DNA of 64,000 nt from Chryseobacterium populi (GCF_000282115.1 NZ_AKJY01000014.1:186001-250000), one strand, 5' to 3'. Numbered from the stretch's first letter, positions 28,348-38,110 are shown. Notes: generated by a model from the letters alone, not told the origin. Made by a program: numbers and translations.

Positions 28348-28947
28348 TTACCCCAAGATTCTTTTGATCAATTTTTTATGTTCTTCTATTTGTACGTGCC
28401 GTTTTCTGGCAGCTTTCTCCAATTCATTCTTCAGCTCAGTAACAGGATTCCAGTTATTGTAAACCTTCTTTTTGATTCCATATTTTTCTGCAAGATCATT
28501 TGACAGCCTATAAGCTGTTAAGCCAAATATGCTATACTGGTATTTGCGTTCATTGAACCATTCTTCATAGTCTGGTGGACCTGCAATTTCCCATGTTGCT
28601 TTAATCATTCTGTTCCCGTCTTCAATTTCTGAAGGGAAGGAAAGTAACCTGAACATCAGCTCATGATCGATGCTTTTCCAGTCAACATCATCGGGATAAA
28701 CCGGGGGAGGAGGTGTTGCTACCTGCGCCTGAAGGCATCCATCCGGTGTACGTTGCCCGTAGGATAGTCCATCATCTTTGACTACATCCGTACAATGATC
28801 AAGGTATTGATCCAGTATGCAAACAATCCGTATTGCAAGGTATTTTGCACTTTTATTGATTTCTTTTTGATTTGACCAATAGGACTGGAACCAGGAAATT
28901 CCAGATCCAAGTAAAACCCCGATTAGTCCAAATATTGCTTCTGTCAT
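28348..28947 (-). CDS. Membrane-anchored hypothetical cargo protein
   Basis: A 199-residue protein on the opposite strand to the surrounding tra operon. One N-terminal transmembrane helix (MTEAIFGLIGVLLGSGISWF) is followed by a cytosolic region with a Pro/Tyr stretch (TPPPPVYPDD), WEIAGPPDYEEWF and a C-terminal charged helix (LEKAARKRHVQIEEHKKLI). I recall similar single-pass proteins of unknown function in varied bacteria, but name no family. Its reversed orientation marks it as inserted cargo. Confidence 0.6.
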   Translation of the reverse strand: MTEAIFGLIGVLLGSGISWFQSYWSNQKEINKSAKYLAIRIVCILDQYLDHCTDVVKDDGLSYGQRTPDGCLQAQVATPPPPVYPDDVDWKSIDHELMFRLLSFPSEIEDGNRMIKATWEIAGPPDYEEWFNERKYQYSIFGLTAYRLSNDLAEKYGIKKKVYNNWNPVTELKNELEKAARKRHVQIEEHKKLIKRILG

Positions 28948-29291
28948 TTAATTCTTCTTTTAGTCTTTCCAATATAAGAAATTGGTTTGAGGTTTCCTGT
29001 ATACATCAGTGCTTATACCTATTTTAAATTTCTTTTTTGACACCTTGTATCGATGTCCTTCGGTTCACCGTTTTTCTCCTTCTCATTTTTCAGTAGTTAT
29101 CCTGATGATACGTGTTGCCCCAATGGGATAGTTATAGAATGGTACTGCTTGTAAAGTAATGCCAAAGCGCATTTTTATGCGCTGTTAAAGCCATGTAACG
29201 CCAAACAATGCCCCTGCCAGACGCTTTGGTGTAGCGGGTTTTAGAGGCTGATACATTTGTTCCATGATGTAACAATTAAAATTTTTTGATC
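28948..29291 (+). promoter_or_regulatory. Intergenic region with putative traE promoter
   Basis: This 344-base gap lies between the reversed cargo gene and traE. A TACATTTG box (29252-29259) fits TAnnTTTG, 33 bases ahead of traE, and a TTTG at 29225-29228 lies 23 bases upstream of it, slightly longer than the usual 19-21. It may restart transcription of the tra operon past the inserted gene. Nothing else is recognised here. Confidence 0.35.
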
Positions 29292-29597
29292 ATGGAAAAA
29301 AGAAAGAAAAAGATTCTCATGACGGCAGTTATGCTGTTATCCGGCTCCTGGGTGATGGCACAGGGAAATGGGTCTGCAGGAATTAATGAAGCGACCCAGA
29401 TGGTGACCTCCTACTTTGACCCGGCGACAAAGTTAATTTATGCGATCGGTGCTGTGGTTGGGTTAATAGGGGGCGTAAAAGTGTATAACAAATTCAGCAG
29501 CGGTGATCCCGATACCTCGAAAACTGCGGCAAGCTGGTTTGGGGCCTGCATCTTTTTGATTGTTGCGGCTACCATTTTAAGATCCTTTTTCCTTTAA
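29292..29597 (+). CDS. traE: TraE (DUF4134), conjugation pilin-like protein
   Basis: A 101-residue membrane protein of the TraE/DUF4134 family. It has an N-terminal signal-like helix (ILMTAVMLLSGSWVMAQ), the NEATQMVTSYFDPATKLIYAIGAVVGLIGGV segment split over two helices, and a C-terminal helix. This is the VirB2-like (pilin) or small inner-membrane component of Bacteroidota type IV secretion. The start is set at ATG 29292; a TTG two codons upstream is possible. It is followed 3 bases later by traF. Confidence 0.9.
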   Translation: MEKRKKKILMTAVMLLSGSWVMAQGNGSAGINEATQMVTSYFDPATKLIYAIGAVVGLIGGVKVYNKFSSGDPDTSKTAASWFGACIFLIVAATILRSFFL

Positions 29598-29600
29598 GCT

Positions 29601-29933
29601 ATGGGAACCTTTCACATCAACAAAGGAATAGGACGCAGCGTAGAGTTTCAAGGTCTGAAAGCCCAATACCTGTTCATTTTTGCCGGCGGCCTGCTAGGAA
29701 CTCTGATCCTGGTTATGGTCCTCTATATGGCAGGTGTACCGCCTTACGCCTGTATAGGAACGGGAGCTGTAGGGGCTTCTGTTATCATCTGGCAGACTTT
29801 CCACCTGAATAAAAAGTATGGGCAGTACGGCCTAATGAAAGCTGCCGCGCGCAAAAGGCATCCCCGCTACATCGTGTCCCGTAAAGCGGTCTACCGGTAT
29901 TTCCATTCCACATCAAATAAGCAGAAATCATGA
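29601..29933 (+). CDS. traF: TraF (DUF4133), VirB3-like protein
   Basis: A 110-residue DUF4133 protein with two adjacent transmembrane helices (about residues 24-45 and 50-68) and a basic C-terminal end (KAAARKRHPRYIVS). It corresponds to VirB3 of other conjugation systems and normally pairs with the TraG ATPase. Its stop codon overlaps the traG start by 4 bases (ATGA), indicating coupling. Confidence 0.88.
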   Translation: MGTFHINKGIGRSVEFQGLKAQYLFIFAGGLLGTLILVMVLYMAGVPPYACIGTGAVGASVIIWQTFHLNKKYGQYGLMKAAARKRHPRYIVSRKAVYRYFHSTSNKQKS

Positions 29934-32431
29934 GGAACATTTCAAAAATGACGACCCTTGAAAGCAGGTTTCCGCTTCTGGCTGTGGAAGATGATTTTGT
30001 GATCTCAAAAGAGGCCGATATTACCGCGTGTTTCAAAGTATCGCTTCCGGAAGTCTTTACGGTATCTTCTGCTGAATACGAAAGTATTCATGCTACCTGG
30101 CATAAAGCGGTAGTAACGCTGCCGGACTATTGTATTGTCCATAAGCAGGATTGGTTTATTAAGGAAAATTATTTGCCGGAACTCGACAAAGAGCAGCAGA
30201 GTTTTTTGAGCAGAAGTTATGAGCGCCATTTTAATGAACGCCCCTTTCTTAATCACTATTGCTACCTGTTTCTTACGCAAAGTTCAAAGGACCGGATGCG
30301 CAAGCAGAGTAATTTTTCTTCGCTTTGTAAAGGGGCATTGATCCCAAAGGAGAAGATGAGCGGAGAAACCGCTTACCGCTTTAAAGAAGCTGTGGCTCAA
30401 TTTGAGAGGATCATCAACGATAGCGGTCTTATTTCCATGAAGAGAATGAGTGAGGCGGAACTTGTAGGGACGGAAAAAAGGCAGGGACTGTTTTCTCAGT
30501 ATCTCAGTTTGTCGGTGGATACTACAGGAGTATTGGATGACCTATATCTCGGGGCGGAGGAAATGCGGATTGGAAATAAGCGGCTATGCCTGCACACCCT
30601 TTCTGATACGGATGATCTTCCTGGAAAGGTTGGTGCTGAATCCAGGTATGAAAAACTTTCCACAGACAGGAGCGATTGCTTACTGTCTTTTGCAGCGCCT
30701 GCCGGGCTGTTACTGAGTTGCGACCATATTTATAACCAGTACCTGTTCATTGATAACAGTGAAGAGAATCTTAGAAAGTTTGAACGGACGGCCAAAAATA
30801 TGCACTCGCTGGGTAGGTATAGCCGGAGCAACCAGATTAACAGGGAATGGATAGAACGTTATCTCAATGAGGCTCATTCCTATGGACTGCCTTCTATCCG
30901 TGCCCATTTTAACGTTATGGCCTGGACAGATGCTGCGGCGGAGCTAAAGCAGATCAAGAATGATACAGGGAGCGCTCTTGCGCTGATGGAGTGTAAGCCC
31001 AGGCACAACACCTCGGATGCAGCTACGCTGTTTTGGGCGGGGATTCCCGGCAATGCAGGGGATTTTCCCAGTGAGGAGAGCTTTTACACTTTCATAGAAC
31101 CTGCTCTATGTTTTTTTACCGAGGAAACGAACTACCAGAATTCGCCTTCTCCATTTGGGATCAAGATGTCGGACAGGCTCACGGGAAAACCTATTCATCT
31201 GGATATTTCCGACATGCCGATGAAAAAGGGGATCATCACAAACCGTAACAAGTTTGTCCTGGGTCCCTCCGGCAGTGGGAAATCCTTTTTCACCAACCAT
31301 ATGGTGAGGCAGTATTATGAGCAGGGTACCCATGTTCTATTGGTAGATACAGGGAACTCCTACCAGGGGTTATGTGAACTTATAAAAAACAAGACCAATG
31401 GAAAGGACGGCGTATACGTTACCTATACGGAAGACAACCCCATTTCATTTAATCCATTTTACACGGATGACGGGATATTTGATATTGAAAAAAGGGAAAG
31501 CATCAAAACCCTGATCCTTACCCTATGGAAACGGGATGATGAACCACCTACACGCTCTGAGGAAGTTGCCCTGTCTAACGCGGTTAACCTCTATATCGAA
31601 TCCTTAAAAAAGGACTCAGGCCATCGTCCATGTTTTGACGCTTTCTATGAATTTGTAAAGAATGACTATAGTAAAATTCTCGAAGAGAAGAAAGTGCGGG
31701 AGAAAGACTTCGACCTATCCAATTTTCTCAATGTCTTGGAACCTTATTACAAGGGTGGTGAGTACGATTATCTGCTGAACTCAGATAAGCAGCTGGACCT
31801 GCTTTCCAAGCGATTCATTGTTTTTGAAATTGATGCGATTTCCGGGCACAGGATTTTGTTCCCCGTTGTAACCATAATCATTATGGAAGTTTTCATCAAC
31901 AAAATGCGCCGTCTCAAGGGTATAAGAAAGATGATCCTTATTGAAGAAGCCTGGAAGGCTATTGCTAAAGAAGGTATGGCGGAGTATATCAAGTACCTCT
32001 TTAAAACGGTCAGAAAATTTTTTGGCGAGGCTATCATCGTGACCCAGGAGGTGGATGACATCATTAATTCTCCAATCGTTAAGGAATCCATTATTAACAA
32101 TTCGGATTGTAAGATTCTTCTGGACCAGCGCAAGTACATGAACAAGTTTGATGATATACAGGCCATGCTTGGCCTTACCGACAAGGAGAAGTCGCAGATT
32201 CTCTCCATTAACCAGAACAATGATCCATCGAGATTATATAAAGAAGTGTGGATTGGGCTTGGAGGCAACCATTCTGCCGTGTACGCGACTGAAGTAAGTA
32301 CAGAAGAATATTTAGCATTTACCACAGAAGAATCTGAGAAACATGAGTTAATGCAGAGGGCATCACAGCTGGACGGAAATATCGAGGAAGCGATCCGGCG
32401 GATTGCTGCTGAGAAGAAAGGTTTGGAATAG
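29930..32431 (+). CDS. traG: TraG, VirB4-like conjugation ATPase
   Basis: An 833-residue VirB4-family ATPase that powers assembly of the mating channel. Walker A is GPSGSGKSFF (about residues 445-454) and Walker B is MILIEEAW (about 668-675). The length and the TraF-TraG order are standard. It starts inside the traF stop (ATGA overlap). The TraH-type small gene often found between traG and traI is absent here. Confidence 0.93.
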   Translation: MRNISKMTTLESRFPLLAVEDDFVISKEADITACFKVSLPEVFTVSSAEYESIHATWHKAVVTLPDYCIVHKQDWFIKENYLPELDKEQQSFLSRSYERHFNERPFLNHYCYLFLTQSSKDRMRKQSNFSSLCKGALIPKEKMSGETAYRFKEAVAQFERIINDSGLISMKRMSEAELVGTEKRQGLFSQYLSLSVDTTGVLDDLYLGAEEMRIGNKRLCLHTLSDTDDLPGKVGAESRYEKLSTDRSDCLLSFAAPAGLLLSCDHIYNQYLFIDNSEENLRKFERTAKNMHSLGRYSRSNQINREWIERYLNEAHSYGLPSIRAHFNVMAWTDAAAELKQIKNDTGSALALMECKPRHNTSDAATLFWAGIPGNAGDFPSEESFYTFIEPALCFFTEETNYQNSPSPFGIKMSDRLTGKPIHLDISDMPMKKGIITNRNKFVLGPSGSGKSFFTNHMVRQYYEQGTHVLLVDTGNSYQGLCELIKNKTNGKDGVYVTYTEDNPISFNPFYTDDGIFDIEKRESIKTLILTLWKRDDEPPTRSEEVALSNAVNLYIESLKKDSGHRPCFDAFYEFVKNDYSKILEEKKVREKDFDLSNFLNVLEPYYKGGEYDYLLNSDKQLDLLSKRFIVFEIDAISGHRILFPVVTIIIMEVFINKMRRLKGIRKMILIEEAWKAIAKEGMAEYIKYLFKTVRKFFGEAIIVTQEVDDIINSPIVKESIINNSDCKILLDQRKYMNKFDDIQAMLGLTDKEKSQILSINQNNDPSRLYKEVWIGLGGNHSAVYATEVSTEEYLAFTTEESEKHELMQRASQLDGNIEEAIRRIAAEKKGLE

Positions 32432-32497
32432 CTGCAAGGGTTATTACCGAACGTCAGATACACTTAAACAAACGAATAAAAATAAAATTATAAAGCA

Positions 32498-33127
32498 ATG
32501 AAAAATATGATCAAAATGCTATGTGCAGCAATGCTGCTCTGCATTTCAAACGTTAATGCGCAGTTTGTGGTAACAGATCCGGGTAACCTGATCTCGGGAA
32601 TCCTCAACTCTGCCAATGAAATTGTTCAGACCTCATCCACTGTATCCAATGTGGTTAAGAATTTCAAGGAGGTGGAGAAGGTCTACTCGCAGGGGAAAGA
32701 GTATTACGACAAACTTAAGGCCGTAAACAATTTGGTAAAGGATGCCCGTAAGGTACAGGAGACCGTGCTTCTGGTTGGTGATATCTCTGAGATGTACGTA
32801 GTGAATTTTAAAAAAATGATCGGTGATAAAAATTTTTCACCACAGGAAGTTGCTGCCATTGCTTATGGTTACTCACAGCTTCTGAAAGAAAGCTCGGGGC
32901 TTCTGAAAGACCTGAAACAGATTGTGAACAGTTCCTCACTCTCACTAAACGACAAAGAAAGGATGGATATCATTGACCAGGTATACAAAGAGGTACGTGA
33001 ATATTATAACCTGGTGCGATACTACACGAACAAAAATATTTCGGTTAGTTATATAAGAGCCAAAAAGGAGAATGATGCAGCGAGGGTTCTTAAGCTCTAT
33101 GGTTCGGATCAATTAAAATACTGGTAA
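32498..33127 (+). CDS. traI: TraI (DUF4141), VirB5-like protein
   Basis: A 209-residue exported protein. It has a signal peptide (residues 1-20, ending SNVNAQ), then FVVTDPGNLISGILNSANEI and long amphipathic helices with coiled-coil character up to YYNLVRYYTNKNISVSY. The family is DUF4141/TraI, the likely VirB5 counterpart in the periplasm. It follows traG by 66 bases and precedes traJ by 11. Confidence 0.9.
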   Translation: MKNMIKMLCAAMLLCISNVNAQFVVTDPGNLISGILNSANEIVQTSSTVSNVVKNFKEVEKVYSQGKEYYDKLKAVNNLVKDARKVQETVLLVGDISEMYVVNFKKMIGDKNFSPQEVAAIAYGYSQLLKESSGLLKDLKQIVNSSSLSLNDKERMDIIDQVYKEVREYYNLVRYYTNKNISVSYIRAKKENDAARVLKLYGSDQLKYW

Positions 33128-33138
33128 AAATTAAGTGT

Positions 33139-34161
33139 ATGTTATTAGCAATAGAATTTCAGAGCCTGCATGAAGTGCTTCGCACACTGTATGATGAAAT
33201 GATGCCATTGTGTGCACAGATGGCCGGGGTTGCCCGTGGAATTGCCGGTTTGGGCGCACTCTTTTATGTGGCCTACAGGGTATGGCAGGCATTGTCCCGC
33301 GCTGAGCCCATTGATGTGTACCCACTTCTCCGGCCCTTTGCTGTCGGGCTTTGTGTAATGTTCTTCCCCATTATCGTTTTGGGCACGATCAATAGCGTTT
33401 TAAGTCCTGTAGTTTCAGGAACACACCAGATACTTGAAGGGCAGACCCTTGATCTCCACAAGCTGCAAATGCAGAAGGACCAGCTGGAAAAAGAGGCGCT
33501 ATTACGCAATCATGAAACTGCATTTTTGGCGTCAAATGAAGAATTTGATAAAAAGCTGGATGAATTGGGATGGTCACCCTCGGATATCGCAACAATGGCC
33601 GGAATGTATGTAGAACGGGCTTCGTACAATTTTGAAAAGCAGATCCGTGATTGGTTCCGGGAACTCCTGGAGATTATGTTCCAGGCAGCTGCGCTGGTTA
33701 TCGATACGATACGGACGTTCTTTTTGATTGTTCTCAGCATCCTGGGACCTGTAGCTTTTGCCATTTCGGTGTGGGATGGTTTTCATTCTACCCTTACCCA
33801 ATGGATATCAAGGTATGTAAGCGTTTATTTATGGCTTCCGGTTGCAGATCTTTTCAGCAGCATGCTGGCTAAGATACAGGTGCTGATGGTGCAGAATGAT
33901 ATAGACCAGCTCTCAGACCCCAACTTTATTCCTGATGGCTCAAATACGACGTATATCATCTTTATGCTTATCGGTATCGTTGGATATTTTACGATTCCCA
34001 CAGTGACCGGTTGGGTAATACAATCCGGAGGCGGAGGCAATTTCAGCCGCAATATTAATCAGTCTGCCCGTAAAGCAGGAAGTATAGCGGGAGCCGGAGC
34101 TGGAGCTGCGGCAGGTAATGCTGCGGGGATCATAAAAGGCGAACTGATGGACAAGCGGTAG
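33139..34161 (+). CDS. traJ: TraJ, VirB6-like inner-membrane channel protein
   Basis: A 340-residue polytopic protein with about five to six transmembrane helices (for example ALSRAEPIDVYPLLRPFAVG region, AALVIDTIRTFFLIVLSILG and IIFMLIGIVGYFTIPTVTGW). The C-terminal tail is Gly/Ala-rich (AGSIAGAGAGAAAGNAAG). It is the TraJ of Bacteroidota elements, equivalent to VirB6. A 128-base GC-rich, potentially structured gap separates it from traK. Confidence 0.9.
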   Translation: MLLAIEFQSLHEVLRTLYDEMMPLCAQMAGVARGIAGLGALFYVAYRVWQALSRAEPIDVYPLLRPFAVGLCVMFFPIIVLGTINSVLSPVVSGTHQILEGQTLDLHKLQMQKDQLEKEALLRNHETAFLASNEEFDKKLDELGWSPSDIATMAGMYVERASYNFEKQIRDWFRELLEIMFQAAALVIDTIRTFFLIVLSILGPVAFAISVWDGFHSTLTQWISRYVSVYLWLPVADLFSSMLAKIQVLMVQNDIDQLSDPNFIPDGSNTTYIIFMLIGIVGYFTIPTVTGWVIQSGGGGNFSRNINQSARKAGSIAGAGAGAAAGNAAGIIKGELMDKR

Positions 34162-34289
34162 TTCCCCATGTGATATTAACGGGTTGGAAGGGCTGCCGGA
34201 GGCAGTGCGGTTTGTTAACGCGCCCTATTGGCAGTCTCCTGGGCGGCCCGACTAACCTTTTTATTCATTCTCTCTAACACTACGATATT

Positions 34290-34913
34290 ATGGAATTTAA
34301 AGTATTAAGAAATATAGAAAACAGTTTTAAGCAGATCAGGCTATATGCCCTTCTGTATTCAGTCTTCTGCCTGGCACTCGTATTATTCATCGTGTGGAAA
34401 TCATACCGGTTTGCTGAAGCTCAGCGCCAGAAGATTTATGTTCTGGATAACGGTAAATCATTAATGCTGGCATTATCCCAGGATGCAAAGATCAACAGGC
34501 CCGTGGAAGCCCGGGAGCACATCAGGCGGTTCCATGAACTTTTTTTTACACTTGCCCCTGACAAAGACGCCATTGAGAGTAACATTAAAAGGGCTTTGCT
34601 TCTTTCCGATAAAACCGCTTTTACCTATTATAAAGATCTTTCTGAAAAAGGATATTATAACAGGATCATTTCAGGCAACGTTCAACAACGGATCGAAATA
34701 GACAGCATCCATTGCCAGTTCGATCGTTATCCTTACTCGGTGCTCACTTATGCCAAGCAGTACATTACCCGAAGCAGCAATATTACAGAACGGAGTCTTG
34801 TTACCTCCTGCATACTGATCAACTCTGTACGATCAGATACTAATCCGCAGGGATTTACCATCGAGAAATTTACTGTAGTTGAAAATAAGGATCTGCAAAC
34901 GGTAGACCGCTAA
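34290..34913 (+). CDS. traK: TraK, VirB8-like protein
   Basis: A 207-residue protein with one N-terminal transmembrane helix (LYALLYSVFCLALVLFIVW, about residues 17-35) and a periplasmic domain containing REHIRRFHELFFTLAPDKD. This is the characteristic TraK/VirB8-type NTF2-like domain. It assembles the inner-membrane platform of the mating apparatus. It is followed by traL after 17 bases. Confidence 0.92.
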   Translation: MEFKVLRNIENSFKQIRLYALLYSVFCLALVLFIVWKSYRFAEAQRQKIYVLDNGKSLMLALSQDAKINRPVEAREHIRRFHELFFTLAPDKDAIESNIKRALLLSDKTAFTYYKDLSEKGYYNRIISGNVQQRIEIDSIHCQFDRYPYSVLTYAKQYITRSSNITERSLVTSCILINSVRSDTNPQGFTIEKFTVVENKDLQTVDR

Positions 34914-34930
34914 CAGCATAAAATAAGGCT

Positions 34931-35233
34931 ATGAAATATATTAAAAACCCTACCGGCAATTGGCAATTAAGACTGAATTCCTGGTGCAATAACCTGAGTC
35001 ATAAACAAAGGCTCCGTTTGGTGCTGATCATCTCCATCATTTACTTTCTAATGTCCCTCGGTGTTTTCTTGTGGATATACCTAGATGAAACCAGGAACAA
35101 GGGAATAGAGATCAGGCATATCCAAAGCCCCGTTCCCATCATACAGCAAAGCCCAGAGACTTTTATAGTACCTGATGGTGACAGTAGTATAACTGATAAA
35201 ACGAATCAAAATTATGGAAAAGAAAGAAAGTAA
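34931..35233 (+). CDS. traL: TraL (DUF3989), small membrane protein
   Basis: A 100-residue protein with an RLNSWCNNLSHKQRLRLV start, one transmembrane helix (LIISIIYFLMSLGVFLWIYL) and a short polar tail. It is the DUF3989/TraL position between traK and traM. It overlaps the traM start by 20 bases, so the two are probably translated together. Confidence 0.85.
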   Translation: MKYIKNPTGNWQLRLNSWCNNLSHKQRLRLVLIISIIYFLMSLGVFLWIYLDETRNKGIEIRHIQSPVPIIQQSPETFIVPDGDSSITDKTNQNYGKERK

Positions 35234-36518
35234 TAAAAACACAGGGATCTTTCTCCATGAAGTGACTGAGGAGAAAATGACAGGTGAAAGATCTCCACTA
35301 CTCGGTAAGGGCAGGATGAGAAAGATGCTCGTTTACATACTGATGGCTGTTGCCTTTGCCGGATGCCTGTATCTTATTTTCCGCCCGGATGAAAGTGAAG
35401 AAAAGGGAGTGGATGAGGGACTGAATAATGCTGTTCCCCAGGCCGGCAATGCGGAACTCGTGGGAGATAAGGAAAAAGCTTATGAACGGGAACTGCTTGA
35501 AAAAAAGGAGAACGAACGCCGTAAATCTATGCTGTCCTTATCCGATTACTGGAATGACGAAACAGATTCCACTAAATCTTTACCGGCTGTTGGCGGAGAA
35601 CCTGAACCCGGTGATCCTGCCTCTGAAGGGGTAAAAAATTACCGGGAAATACAGAATACCCTGGGAAGCTTTTACCAGCCCGATGCGGAGAATCAATCGC
35701 TGAGAAGGGAAATAAGGGAACTAAAAGAAAAAGCAAAGGCGGAATCTTCCGAAAAAAACGAAACGCCTGATCCCATAGAGCTGATGGAGAAATCCTACCA
35801 GATGGCTGCAAAGTATCTGCCACAGGTAATGCCTCAAAAACAGGTGGTCGATTCTGTAAAAAAAGTGGTAACCCCGGAGCGTTATGTTGAACCCGTGTAT
35901 ACGGCAAAGAGAAACGTGGTGTCTTCCCTGTACAGGGATAAAGAGCAGAGTGATCGGGAGTTTATGGAATCTGTATTAAACGGAAGCTCCGACCGGCTAT
36001 TTAACGGGCAATCTTCGGCCTCGCCAAATCCCCAGTTGGAAATAAGAAACAGTATCCGCGCCTGTATCCACAGGACACAGGTTGTGACTTTGGGCAGCAG
36101 TATTTCGCTGCGCCTATTGGAAGGGGCACGCATAGCCAGGATGAATATTCCTGCAGGTACACTGCTGACAGCAATAGTGGTTAATAGCGATGCAAGGTTG
36201 AAACTACAGGTAAGTTCGGTTGAATACAAGGGAAATATCGTACCGGTTGATTTGTCTGCGTATGGTTTGGATGGACAGCCTGGACTTAACCTGCCTTATT
36301 CCCCGGATGTGAATGCCTTTAAGGAGATCGCTTCAGGAATGAGCAGCTCGGCGGGTACCAACATTGTCCTGAGTTCCTCCACCGGACAGCAATTAACCTC
36401 AGATCTGACCAAAGGCGTGGTACAGGGAGTTTCAGGCTACGTGGCCAAGAGAATTGGCAGCCCGAAAATTACGGTTAAGTCCGGGGACCCCCTTTTCCTG
36501 GTACCTAAAAAGCAATGA
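35214..36518 (+). CDS. traM: TraM, VirB10-like protein
   Basis: A 434-residue protein with one transmembrane helix (MLVYILMAVAFAGCLYLIF, about 34-52), a long charged coiled region rich in Lys/Glu (about 75-190) and a C-terminal beta-rich domain including the segment ARIARMNIPAGTLLTAIVVN, typical of TraM of Bacteroidota elements. It bridges inner and outer membranes as the VirB10 counterpart. It overlaps traL and precedes traN by 39 bases. Confidence 0.92.
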   Translation: MEKKESNKNTGIFLHEVTEEKMTGERSPLLGKGRMRKMLVYILMAVAFAGCLYLIFRPDESEEKGVDEGLNNAVPQAGNAELVGDKEKAYERELLEKKENERRKSMLSLSDYWNDETDSTKSLPAVGGEPEPGDPASEGVKNYREIQNTLGSFYQPDAENQSLRREIRELKEKAKAESSEKNETPDPIELMEKSYQMAAKYLPQVMPQKQVVDSVKKVVTPERYVEPVYTAKRNVVSSLYRDKEQSDREFMESVLNGSSDRLFNGQSSASPNPQLEIRNSIRACIHRTQVVTLGSSISLRLLEGARIARMNIPAGTLLTAIVVNSDARLKLQVSSVEYKGNIVPVDLSAYGLDGQPGLNLPYSPDVNAFKEIASGMSSSAGTNIVLSSSTGQQLTSDLTKGVVQGVSGYVAKRIGSPKITVKSGDPLFLVPKKQ

Positions 36519-36557
36519 ACAATTAACGTGTCAAACTAATACTATAACAATGTAATA

Positions 36558-37511
36558 ATGAAAAATATTTTAAAAATAATCACACCGGTAATGGTATTCC
36601 TGTTCATGGCAATGCCACTGAGAGGACATGCCCAAACAAGCGACTCTATCCGGTTGCCGATCGATTCGACGGAGGTGTGCAGGGATACTTCTTACGGCAT
36701 CATTTCTCCGCATGAACTCCTGGTAACCTTTGATAAGACTACACATCTGATTTTTCCTTCTGCCATCCGCTATGTTGATTTGGGAAGTGAAAATATTACT
36801 GCAGGAAAGGCGGAAGATGCGGAGAATGTCCTCCGAGTGAAAGCGGCTGTAAAAGATTTTACAGAGGGAACTAATTTTTCCGTCATTACTGAAGATGGTA
36901 GATTTTACAATTTCAATGTATGGTATAGCGAATATCCTGATGTTCTCACTTTTAATTTTGCATCAGGCACCGGTTTAAAGGCGAGTTATCCTGATCAGGA
37001 TACAGATGGAAGTATTCTTTTTAATGAACTGGGTACACAAAGGGCATCAGTTCCGGAATTGGTAATGAAAACAGTTTACAAGAAAAATAAGCGGGTATTC
37101 CGCCATATCGGGTCTCAAAGTTTCGGAATACAGGTGCTTCTCAAAGGCATTTATACGCTTGATGGGAAACTCTATTTCCATCTTTCGTTTCGCAATGTAA
37201 CCTACATTCCCTTCACAATCGATTTTATCAGTTTCAAGGTCGTGGATAAGAAGATTGCTAAGCGTACTGTTATCCAGGAGCGGACTATTGTGCCTCTGCG
37301 TGAATATTTATCATTGAATCAGGTAGATGGCAGCTCTTTAGAACGAAACATTTACCTGCTGGAACAGATGACAATACCGGATGATAAGCTGCTTATCATT
37401 GAAATATTTGAGAAGAACGGTGGCAGGCACCAGGTACTAAAGATAGAAAATTCAGATTTGGTGAAGGCCCGGCCGGTTAAGGAAATGTATCTGGATTTTA
37501 ATTCAAAGTAA
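36558..37511 (+). CDS. traN: TraN, VirB9-like protein (DUF4138)
   Basis: A 317-residue periplasmic protein with a signal peptide (ending RGHAQ, about residue 26) followed by a VirB9-like beta domain: ELLVTFDKTTHLIFPSAIRY, DLGSENITAGKAEDAENVLR and VKAAVKDFTEGTNFSVITED. These are strongly conserved in TraN. It forms the outer-membrane part of the mating channel with TraM. It is followed by traO after 21 bases. Confidence 0.93.
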   Translation: MKNILKIITPVMVFLFMAMPLRGHAQTSDSIRLPIDSTEVCRDTSYGIISPHELLVTFDKTTHLIFPSAIRYVDLGSENITAGKAEDAENVLRVKAAVKDFTEGTNFSVITEDGRFYNFNVWYSEYPDVLTFNFASGTGLKASYPDQDTDGSILFNELGTQRASVPELVMKTVYKKNKRVFRHIGSQSFGIQVLLKGIYTLDGKLYFHLSFRNVTYIPFTIDFISFKVVDKKIAKRTVIQERTIVPLREYLSLNQVDGSSLERNIYLLEQMTIPDDKLLIIEIFEKNGGRHQVLKIENSDLVKARPVKEMYLDFNSK

Positions 37512-37532
37512 GCCCTACTAATTTTTAATGAA

Positions 37533-38096
37533 ATGAAAAAAATATTCAGTATACTATTTGTGTTTGCTTTGGGTTTTGTGACCTGTAATGCCCAGCGCCA
37601 GCTTCAGGGACAGAAGGGCCTGGAACTCGGAGCGGGAATTGTTTCAGGAGAAAAAGCCCTGCATGACTTCTTCTACACGAGGCTTGGAATTACCCTTAAC
37701 AGGGCAAAAGGGAATTATAACTTCGGGGCCTTTGAGTATATGCGGAAGCAGCACACCTTTGAAGGAATAAGCATTCCTGTTCAAAGCTATATGGCTGAAG
37801 TAGGACACAGCTTGTACCTTCTTGGGGACTGGCGAAGAACGATTTCACTTAATATGGGGCTAAGCGCCGTCGGTGGCTATGAAGTTATTAACAACAGTGA
37901 AAATGTGTTGCCCAGTGGTGCCATTATAAAGAATGAAGACTCTTTTATCTATGGTGGTGGATTGAACGTTTCTTTAGAAACATATCTTGGGGATAAGCTG
38001 GTAGTGCTCTTGCGGGGCCATACCAAATACCTATTGGGAACTTCCCTTGAACGATTCAGGCCGGGTGGCGGGATTGGTGTTCGTTATATATTCTGA
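37533..38096 (+). CDS. traO: TraO, outer-membrane conjugation protein
   Basis: A 187-residue protein with a signal peptide (residues 1-20, ending TCNAQ) and a beta-barrel-like sequence of alternating strands (LELGAGIVSGEKA, YNFGAFEYMRKQ, LLRGHTKYLLG) that ends in an aromatic residue. This is the standard TraO of Bacteroidota elements. Its role is in the outer-membrane complex. It precedes traQ by 14 bases, and no traP primase gene lies between them. Confidence 0.88.
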   Translation: MKKIFSILFVFALGFVTCNAQRQLQGQKGLELGAGIVSGEKALHDFFYTRLGITLNRAKGNYNFGAFEYMRKQHTFEGISIPVQSYMAEVGHSLYLLGDWRRTISLNMGLSAVGGYEVINNSENVLPSGAIIKNEDSFIYGGGLNVSLETYLGDKLVVLLRGHTKYLLGTSLERFRPGGGIGVRYIF

Positions 38097-38110
38097 TAAA
38101 AAATTGAGCT

